Assembly (NCBI RefSeq): GCF_037975245.1
Contig: NC_092575.1
Coordinates: forward strand, 3,990,501 to 4,054,500
Length of the DNA stretch: 64,000 bases
Direction of reading: 5' to 3'
Source of the DNA: Apostichopus japonicus
Taxonomy: Eukaryota > Echinodermata > Holothuroidea > Aspidochirotida > Stichopodidae
Made by a program: the position numbers and the translations under genes. The first letter of the stretch is position 1; each line of letters starts with the position of its first letter. Under the pieces are notes generated by a model, which ran no database searches, was not told the origin of the DNA, and was given only the letters and a program-made list of their open reading frames with translations. Positions 59,301-64,000 of the stretch are shown here, piece by piece.

Positions 59301-62300
59301 TACATGGTCAGGAGCCTGTCACCAATCACCATTCAGGTTCAATTGACTGACAAGATACAAATTACATGGTCAGGAGCCTGTCACCAATCACCATTCAGGT
59401 TCAGTTGACTGACTAGATACACATTACATGGTCAGGAGCCTGTCACCAATCACCATTCAGGTTCAGTTGACTGACAAGATACACATTACATGGTCAGGAG
59501 CCTGTCACCAATCACAATTCAGGTTCAGTAAACTGACAAGATACACATTACATGGTCAGGAACCTGTCACCAATCACCATTCAAGTTCAGTTGACTGACA
59601 AGATACACATTACATGGTCAGGAGCCTGTCACCAATCACAATTCAGGTTCAGTAAACTGACAAGATACACATTACATGGTCAGGAGCCTGTCACCAATCA
59701 CAATTCAGGTTCAGTAAACTGACAAGATACACATCACATGGTCAGGAGCCTGTCACCAATCACAATTCAGGTTCAGTTGACTGACAAGATACACATTACA
59801 TGGTCAGGAACCTGTCACCAATCACCATTCAGGTTCAGTTGACTGACAAGATACACATTACATGGTCAGGAGCCTGTCACCAATCACCATTCAGGTTCAG
59901 TTGACTGACAAGATACACACTACGTTGTCAGGAGCCTGTCAGCCAACAAAGGTCAGCAATGTAGTAAAACATGCAGAACTTTGGTTGACCAATCACCATT
60001 CAGGTTCAGTTGACTAACAAGATACACATCACATGGTCAGGAGCCTGTCAGCCAATAAAGGTTAGTAAATGTGTAGTAAAAACAGAGAGAACTTTTATTG
60101 ACCAATCATCGGTTACAGGGATAAACGCTCACCTTGACCAGACACCCTGATGAGTTGGTTCTACTGTTAGAGGAACCGCTTGTTGATTTCTCCCCTTTAC
60201 AGTCAGCACATATCTCTCCCACGCCACAAGGTTCTTCTTCCTGGAACTCTCCTGTGTGCGAGTAACAACACCCAAAACACACAAAATAATTAAATTTACA
60301 ATGTAACATATTGATCTTCAAATTATACAATGCACAGGGAGCTGGTGAATAATTCAACCACTCCATAACAAGCTGACGTCACTTCTGGAATTCTCCTGTG
60401 TGCGAGTAACAACACCATATGATTTGTTTAGTCCATGTTTAAGCTTGACTCATTTAAAATTGACCGAAGCCTCAGTGTAGCTGAGTGTATTTAAGTTGCA
60501 AAATTTACATGGTAACATTTGATCTTCAAATTATACAATGCACAAGGGAGCTGGTAAATAACCTTTGCCAGATAATTGCAATTACAATTCTGCCCCTGAC
60601 TCTTACATACAAATGGCTATGACAGTGGTGGGTAACTATAGAGGGTATCGCTGGAATATTTTTCAAGAAACACCCTTTCCTAAAGCTTCTATCCTTCTCT
60701 GTAGACTAGCTTGAAACAATATATGTTGTGTGATTAAGCGCACAGGGATGTTAACATGCAATATACACCTGACTCTAGACTTCTAGTAGGGTGTCTTAGT
60801 TGATCAATCAATCTAATTCGAGTAAAACAAAGGTACTTTGGTAAAATCAACATGTATAATGCAACAAAACATCATGAAAGTAGGCCTTCTGGGTTGATTC
60901 TGGTGCTATTCAGTACTAGAATCTTTCAAACTTTTGCAATTATTTTTCCGGTTCCGAGTGTGATGTTGCTGTGACTTACCGCACATCGCTGGACGACCCT
61001 TATCTTCAACGCTGCCTTTGTCATTGTTGTTGGGCGTGTCGTGACGTTGTTGACCGTTGGTTAATACTTTGGTGGTCTTACCGTTGATGGCAGGCCCTTT
61101 AGGAATAGAAGCCTTGGGTTCTTCTTGGACAGATGTGGACAGACACTGAGGAAAGCAAAAGAGAAATCATCTTAGAAGCGAAAAATTTCAACGTGGACAT
61201 TTTTTAAAATCGATACTTTTGATACCCTGCAGTCATTTGAAAGATACTGTCAAAATAACTGTCCAATCTCCTACAAAAGTCCACATAGTTGGTGCTGAAA
61301 TTGACTTTAGAACCCAACAATGGAAAATAAGCAGGTGAGGTACCCATGATGAAATTAACTTGCATCTTTTGGGAACCTGTTACCTGATGGTTTTTCTTCT
61401 TGAGATATCATGCTTACAACGTTTCACAGTTTATTCTCTGACCAATATAACTCTACTAAAACAATAAAGCATTTGTTTCCCACTGATTTTAAATCCTTCC
61501 ATCCCGTTAATTTTTTTTAAAATCCTATCCGATTCTTACCTCACACGTGGTTTCATTTTCTTTTTCAGCCTCACAGCACCCATGCGGTTTCCGTTCTGTG
61601 GTTTCCGATTCTCCGGCCACTTCCGGTTTGGGGAGCGATTTGTTCTTCTTCCGGGCTTTCTTCCGCTGTTTCTTCTGTTCTCGTCTCTGCTGCCTCTCCT
61701 CATCCTCCTTGTTGATTTCTTGACAGATGAGTTCGATTTTACTCAAGCCGTGCTTCGCATCGAGAGCGACCTGTTTGGGAATTTGAAAAGAGGGGGATAA
61801 CAAAAATATTTGAGAATGCATTAAAAGCGGCAAAAAAACCATGGTCGCTACCACCGTAAACAGTTAGCAAACCAAAAATAATTGTTGACAAGAATCACAG
61901 GATAGTAATGAAGAGAGTCTGAACTTGATTCAGGTCTTTCCCTGTTTTGCACATCTTGTGCAAAAACCTTCCGTTCTCTCTGAAATGATCCCCCCAAAAA
62001 AATCAGGGTCTCGTTCACATTTTAGCAATGAATACAGGTTCACTATATTGCAAAATTTGAACTGGTAGTCCTAATGCCTCCTTATTACCTCTTATTACCC
62101 AAATCATCTAGTTAAAGGAACTTCTTAACAGCCATGCCTTTTATCAGGTCAAAGGTACCTACTTTTTTTTTTAACGTATTTTACGTAATATTACCGTTTT
62201 TAATCTCTTGTTTGTTATACCTCATATTGTACTTTCATAACCTCTTATTGTTTTGTTTTAAATCACATCCTATTGTATTTTTTATAACATCTTATTGCTT

Positions 62301-64000
62301 TTTTACTTTTTTTGTTGTTGGTATTTTAAGATTATTTTTATTGGGTCATTATATGTTTTCACTGTATTTATTTCCTTGCTATCGTTTTTTGTTTTTTGTG
62401 AAGTGCTTTGATACTCTTTTTGATTAAGCGCTATATAAATGACGTATTTATTTATTTTACTCATGCAATCATTAAACACTGGAGATTTCTGAGATTCTCA
62501 AAATGTCTTTCAGGCATGCAAAGTACCATGAGGTTGCTCAAGCCTTCAGACTTTAAAAGGATACTCCAGAGGAAAATTTATTTTTGACTGATGAAAGAGG
62601 AACATATTCTAAGCACTTCTGGTGTAAATTTGCATTCAATTCCTACATAGCTTGTCAAAGATTATACCAAAAGTGAACCTGAAGCAATTAGGTGTGATGT
62701 CACAGTTGCACACATGGCAGCAAACTGTTTTATTTTTCACTCACTTGGTTTGGATTGGATAGGGTTCCAACTTTAGGGGTGGTGAAATTACCAATATACC
62801 AAGGACATATAGTGTGTTCATATTGAGATGTATCCAAGTTTGTGAAGCAGGAAATTGGATGAAAAGTTTTAAAGAATGACATAGAAAGAAATTTGTCAGT
62901 GTGATTTCGATGACATCACACCTGTTTGCTTCAAGTTCTCTTTCGGTGGAAAAAATGTTTCAACTTCAATTGCTGTTATATTGAAAACAGCACATAAGAA
63001 TTGAATTCAAATTCCAACAGAATGCTTACAACATGTTCCCTCTTTCTAAGCTATCCATTTAAGGACCTGTGTGAACTGATCAGTACGAGAATGTGGGATG
63101 ACATGTTTTTGTGGTTTTGATTGAAATGTGAGAGCTTTGCTCTAGGACAAGAAAACCCTGAAACAGCACATTTGCTGCTAATACCCTTGTAAGACTCTAC
63201 CTCAAATGCTTTCTGCAATTTGTACATGCCCACATGCACCAGTAGACTCCAGGCTTGTTCCTCTGCAAGGACCTTCTGTCGAATCCTATGGAGCCTGTCG
63301 TAGATGTGGAGACCCAGACAGGTGAGAATCTCCTCCTGGGCTGCCTCTAGGGTCTTTGCGTGACGTTCCCGACGTCTGTCGAACGAATGAAGAAAATTTA
63401 CAAGTCGGTTAAGCTGGGCAGTGAGTTGGTTTGTAGCTCTTTGATGCCAAATATCTATGATTACCGAGACTTTGTTCAATTGATGAATTAGGAATGAACA
63501 CTCCTCAATGTCTGGGAATAATATCAAAGGGCGCAACCTCTGGGATAGTAAAAGTCTGTATAGCCAAGTAAAATTTGGAGGAAATGACGACCGTTTTCCA
63601 AAATACTGCCCTCATCTTTTATCACCAAAAGCATAATTTAGTGTTCACATGTGGTGATCTGCAATTTCTTCATTTTGCTGGATCATAATAAAATCTTCTG
63701 AACATACTAAAAGGTTTGTGTGAACAAAAACTTGCTATATAACTTTGCTTTTGTGTAGCAAATTTGGTCACCGCTTTCTCCCCGGCATTTTACTTCACGA
63801 TAACAGGTTATTTCAGGCCTGCTGCTACTGGCAGGAATCGAAGAAATGTGCACTTACACTCCGCAGAGATCGGGCTCTGCCCTCTTGACGAGTTTCTCGA
63901 TGTAGTCCGTATCGCAGAGGACGTGGAGGTGATGTTTCCTCGGACAGTATCTGATTCCCTGGTACATCGATGGACAGAAGTCTTTGTCTTTGGGAGGTTC
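56129..64000 (-). CDS. GGNBP2: Gametogenetin-binding protein 2, C-terminal 378 residues (partial)
   Basis: GGNBP2 (also called ZNF403) is a conserved metazoan protein that binds gametogenetin in mammals and is needed for placental and germ-cell development there. Its molecular action is not settled. Seven coding exons run from the window edge: 64000-63858, 63375-63201, 61770-61540, 61145-60980, 60251-60133, 58217-58107 and 56320-56129. All have GT-AG borders and compatible phases. The strongest match is RRERHAKTLEAAQEEILTCL plus GLHIYDRLHRI, nearly the vertebrate sequence. A basic coiled stretch (QRREQKKQRKKARKKNK), a poorly conserved Cys/Ser-rich middle and a conserved C-terminal block (EEIDEFHASHQ, RQNLHQRF) follow. 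The vertebrate protein is about 700 residues, so the N-terminal half lies beyond 64000. The middle is shorter than in vertebrates. Confidence 0.93.
56344..56531. repeat. 94-bp tandem duplication
   Basis: Copies at 56344-56437 and 56438-56531 share GGACGAA, ATGCGTGTGATTGCTATG and GCCTGTCACAGA with about ten differences. They lie directly after exon G in the intron. Confidence 0.85.
56822..57094. repeat. (AGGG)n microsatellite, about 68 copies
   Basis: An uninterrupted AGGG run of about 273 bases. It creates long false open frames on both strands (Gly-Arg-Glu-Gly and Ser-Leu-Pro-Pro repeats). The real length may differ from the assembly. Confidence 0.98.
57131..57245. repeat. 38-bp tandem repeat, three copies
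   Basis: The unit ATATCACAAGGTTTGTTTCC, followed by TTTTTTATCATCTTGTTG, occurs three times with almost no change, starting shortly after the AGGG array. Confidence 0.95.
57479..58093. mobile_element. TTAA-flanked inverted-repeat element (615 bp)
   Basis: The ends AGCAGCATTTTGTGT and, reverse complemented, AGCAGCATTTTGAGT are flanked by TTAA on both sides (57475-57478 and 58094-58097). No transposase. TTAA duplications point to the piggyBac or Kolobok type. CCAAT motifs in both orientations lie inside (near 57714 and 57864). Confidence 0.8.
58107..58217 (-). CDS. GGNBP2: GGNBP2 exon F
   Basis: This exon encodes 37 residues, from GSANYESDQVAKICRCSNE to HTLQDMLE, in phase 0. The end QDMLE lines up with vertebrate LVELLDE just before the C-terminal acidic block. 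The donor is GTAATT (58106-58101), with a transposon end only four bases beyond that hexamer. Confidence 0.88.
58571..58770. repeat. 100-bp tandem duplication, nearly identical
   Basis: 58571-58670 and 58671-58770 differ at only two positions that I can see (GGTTC/GATTC and GCAC/GTAC). The high identity means the duplication is recent. Confidence 0.95.
58979..60112. repeat. 62-bp minisatellite, 16 copies
   Basis: The unit is CACCATTCAGGTTCAGTTGA, CTGACAAGATACACATTACA, TGGTCAGGAGCCTGTCACCA, AT. The GGTTCAGT marker occurs 16 times, and twelve inner spacings are 62 bases. The first and last units are about 110 bases long and include AACAAAGGTCAGCAATG and a GAAAACTTTGGTTGAC-like stretch missing from the inner units. 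One unit is shortened to about 53. Confidence 0.95.
60133..60251 (-). CDS. GGNBP2: GGNBP2 exon E (Cys-rich)
   Basis: This exon completes a Gly codon and encodes EFQEEEPCGVGEICADCKG, then a Ser-rich run (STSGSSNSRTNSSG) and CLVK. It matches the vertebrate protein in composition and position only. The acceptor CGCACACAG is repeated in an intron duplication upstream (see 60237-60562). Confidence 0.85.
60237..60562. repeat. Duplication copying an exon E acceptor
   Basis: Exon E's start and acceptor with the intron beyond (60237-60355) recur in two pieces at 60382-60416 and 60499-60562. About 80 unrelated bases separate the pieces. Shared text includes CTCCTGTGTGCGAGTAACAA and GATCTTCAAATTATACAATG. 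The second copy keeps a full acceptor (ending at 60396). If used, it would give GENFQK-like coding for about four codons and then TGA. Confidence 0.85.
60563..60979. other. GGNBP2 intron between exons D and E, unique part
   Basis: Apart from the duplication at 60237-60562, I see no repeat, RNA gene or other element in this intron. Confidence 0.6.
60980..61145 (-). CDS. GGNBP2: GGNBP2 exon D (variable linker)
   Basis: This exon encodes 55 residues in one open phase, starting CLSTSVQEEPKASIPKG and ending DKGRPAMC. It is rich in Asn, Lys, Gly and Pro and probably disordered. It is assigned by phase (0 in, 1 out), clean acceptor TCCTCAG and donor GTAAGT, and position between conserved exons, not by similarity. 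Confidence 0.82.
61146..61539. other. GGNBP2 intron between exons C and D
   Basis: A 394-base intron without any repeat or element that I can recognise. Confidence 0.7.
61540..61770 (-). CDS. GGNBP2: GGNBP2 exon C (basic region)
   Basis: This exon encodes 77 residues in phase 0, from VALDAKHGLSKIELICQEI to ENETTCE. The middle, EERQQRREQKKQRKKARKKN, is strongly basic and charged, matching the vertebrate KQEKKRQKRKNRRKNK region and possibly a nuclear localisation signal. Two adjacent Cys (GCC) follow. Confidence 0.92.
62105..62460 (+). mobile_element. LINE-like 3' tail
   Basis: T-rich sequence with recurring CCTCTTATTG-like motifs ends in AAGTGCTTTGATACTC, TTAAGCGCTATATAAATG and TATTTATTTATT. 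The GCGCTATATAAA block is shared with the tails at 22455-22905 and 37880-38005. No coding part is left. Confidence 0.6.
62557..63058. mobile_element. TTAA-flanked foldback element, long inverted repeats
   Basis: TTAA lies at 62553-62556 and 63059-63062. The two halves are imperfect inverted repeats over about 150 bases. Left GAAAGAGGAACATATTCTAAGC matches right GAAAGAGGGAACATGTTGTAAGC, and left GAAGCAATTAGGTGTGATGTCA matches right GAAGCAAACAGGTGTGATGTCA. The element could form a long hairpin. No transposase. Confidence 0.78.
63201..63375 (-). CDS. GGNBP2: GGNBP2 exon B (most conserved block)
   Basis: This exon completes a split Val codon and encodes 58 residues from RRERHAKTLEAAQEE to KLQKAFE. 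The helix-rich block EEILTCLGLHIYDRLHRI is nearly identical to vertebrate GGNBP2. Acceptor TTCGACAG, donor GTAGAG. Confidence 0.95.
63376..63857. other. GGNBP2 intron between exons A and B
   Basis: A 482-base intron with a T/C-rich acceptor side. I see no repeat or other element. Confidence 0.7.
63858..64000 (-). CDS. GGNBP2: GGNBP2 exon A (cut by window edge)
   Basis: This exon encodes PPKDKDFCPSMYQGI, then RYCPRKHHLHVLCDTDYIE, then KRAEPDLCG. It aligns with the vertebrate Cys/His-rich segment in which the same CP..H.H.C.TD spacing is kept, probably a metal-binding site. It ends two bases into a codon at donor GTAAGT. Its 5' end lies outside the window. Confidence 0.92.

Larger units (their letters stand above)
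58218..60132. other. GGNBP2 intron between exons E and F
   Basis: This intron holds a TA microsatellite (about 58236-58256), ATA-rich sequence (58375-58430), an exact-length 100-bp duplication and the 62-bp minisatellite that fills its 5' half in gene orientation. I see no other feature in 58770-58975. Confidence 0.8.
61771..63200. other. GGNBP2 intron between exons B and C
   Basis: This 1.4-kb intron contains a T-rich LINE-like tail (62105-62460) and a long-inverted-repeat element (62557-63058). The remaining part, 61771-62100, shows nothing that I can support. Confidence 0.7.

Noticed and set aside
58979..60112. Regular repeat with the look of a CRISPR array
   Set aside because: The 62-bp units abut one another without unique spacers, and the context is a eukaryotic intron.

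Overview
This is an animal nuclear-genome window: short exons with GT-AG introns, long AT-rich introns, and many short non-autonomous transposons and simple repeats. The exon sequences and repeat types suggest a marine invertebrate deuterostome, perhaps an echinoderm. No species-diagnostic sequence was found, so that placement is an inference.

Two protein-coding genes can be rebuilt exon by exon. Both are on the minus strand. The first is a complete 14-3-3 epsilon gene (YWHAE): five coding exons at 49282-49219, 22291-22092, 16437-16328, 11984-11623 and 9368-9316, encoding 262 residues, with a first coding intron of about 27 kb. About 6.8 kb upstream, in the same orientation, lies the 3' half of GGNBP2 (gametogenetin-binding protein 2). 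Its seven visible coding exons, from the window edge at 64000 down to a stop at 56129, encode the last 378 residues. All splice phases agree in both genes. YWHAE encodes a cytosolic phosphopeptide-binding dimer; GGNBP2 encodes a regulatory protein with a Cys/His-rich region. Nothing in the sequence links their functions; the pair matters mainly as a linkage.

The rest is non-coding. Positions 1-9315 are the 3' flank of YWHAE, with a 403-bp inverted-repeat element bounded by TTAA. The YWHAE introns hold hAT-type miniature elements with 8-bp target duplications, a tRNA-headed SINE, LINE-like 3' tails, and a 2.2-kb repeat block (18768-20966) that is very dense in AGGTCA nuclear-receptor half-sites. 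The intergenic part (49283-56128) holds a U2-snRNA-headed element at 50673 and three hAT elements nested inside one another (52368-54116). The GGNBP2 introns hold a 273-bp AGGG array, two TTAA-flanked elements, a 62-bp minisatellite of 16 copies, and a duplicated splice acceptor.

No prokaryotic operon, CRISPR array, rRNA gene or intact transposase or reverse-transcriptase gene was seen. The most unusual items are the receptor half-site array, the nested hAT trio, and the U2-like element whose branch-recognition segment can pair with its own downstream sequence.
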